DNA of 64,000 nucleotides from an uncultured Acidimicrobiales bacterium (GTDB taxonomy: Bacteria; Actinomycetota; Acidimicrobiia; Acidimicrobiales; SZUA-35): contig CAKZXA010000034.1 in NCBI GenBank assembly GCA_937922045.1, positions 52,999 through 116,998 of the forward strand, given 5' to 3'. Under the pieces are notes generated by a model. It was given only the letters and a program-made list of their open reading frames with translations. It was not told where the DNA came from and ran no database searches. Shown here in pieces: positions 63,777 to 64,000 of this stretch. Each line of letters opens with the position of its first letter. The stretch's first letter is position 1. The position numbers and the translations under genes are program-made.

Positions 63777-63834
63777 GATGACATCATATTTGAGATCTCA
63801 CGCCTCTCGCCGCCTGCCGCCGAAGCGCCAGCTC

Positions 63835-64000
63835 TTACTCGAAGATGTTTGCGAGATCGACCTCACAAGCCTGATGGGCGAGCGAGTTTCGTCCGATTTC
63901 CAGCTCGATTGCCTCGACGAGATCAGTGACCGACGCTGTAGCAGCGTCAACTCCCAGGTCGACGCCTTCTCCTGTTAAGCATTCGCCGTAGGCGGCGGCC
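63835..64000 (-). CDS. C-terminal end of an unidentified gene (5' part beyond window)
   Basis: An open frame enters from the right edge and stops at TAA 63835-63837. The 54 visible residues (AYGECLTGEGVDLGVDAATA, then SVTDLVEAIELEIGR and a final CEVDLANIFE) are acidic and coding-like, but I do not recognise the family. It is on the same strand as the enoyl-CoA hydratase gene, 58 bp upstream of it. Confidence 0.55.
   Translation of the reverse strand, partial: AAAYGECLTGEGVDLGVDAATASVTDLVEAIELEIGRNSLAHQACEVDLANIFE

Overview
The window looks like chromosomal DNA of a high-GC, aerobic, heterotrophic actinobacterium, most plausibly a member of the Acidimicrobiia. This rests on GTG starts, ATGA/GTGA gene overlaps, mycothiol/F420-type families (TIGR03084, TIGR03086 and TIGR03618-like proteins), a HelD-type RNA polymerase motor, a DUF4214-DUF3048 secreted protein, and many acyl-CoA dehydrogenases, class III CoA-transferases and MaoC hydratases. 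The taxonomic placement is inference; no rRNA gene, tRNA gene, CRISPR array, insertion sequence or prophage was recognised.

Layout. 0-5.4 kb: heterotetrameric sarcosine oxidase operon soxB-soxD-soxA (soxA runs off the left edge) with a divergent LysR regulator. 5.4-30.2 kb: mostly single metabolic genes (acyl-CoA dehydrogenases, FKBP isomerase, phytanoyl-CoA-type and TauD-type dioxygenases, glycosyltransferase, MaoC proteins, ferredoxin, HelD, nitronate monooxygenase, CitE-like lyase, gluconolactonase-like protein, D-aminoacylase, MFS exporter, DUF4214-DUF3048 protein, Rieske protein, rRNA methyltransferase, amidase). 30.3-34.2 kb: a glutathione peroxidase, two glycosyltransferases and an alkaline-phosphatase-fold protein. 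34.2-37.0 kb: molybdate importer modABC. 37.0-46.6 kb: isopenicillin-N-synthase-like oxygenase, sulfatase, carotenoid oxygenase, VOC protein, tandem acetyltransferase, pentapeptide protein, M24 peptidase and class V aminotransferase. 46.6-59.0 kb: intact CoA-metabolism genes interspersed with relics of dead genes. 55.3-63.8 kb: minus-strand acyl-CoA catabolism genes (two acyl-CoA dehydrogenases, thiolase, dienelactone hydrolase, CoA-transferase, enoyl-CoA hydratase).

Most notable result. The glutathione peroxidase at 30285-30764 (minus) is a selenoprotein. Its reading frame is interrupted by a single TGA exactly at the catalytic Cys/Sec position (residue 36). Eighteen bases downstream of that TGA lies the ten-base hairpin tip GCAGGTCTGC, matching the apical part of the E. 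coli fdhF SECIS as I remember it. A conventional gene caller would report only a 101-residue C-terminal fragment. The host must therefore encode SelA, SelB, SelD and tRNA-Sec outside this window.

Second theme. Gene decay is concentrated between 46.6 and 59.0 kb: a Na+/H+ antiporter fragment, a TIGR03086/AraC divergent pair collapsed by one deletion, an enolase-superfamily pseudogene, and an eroded histidine kinase/response regulator pair. No comparable relic was seen in the first 46 kb.
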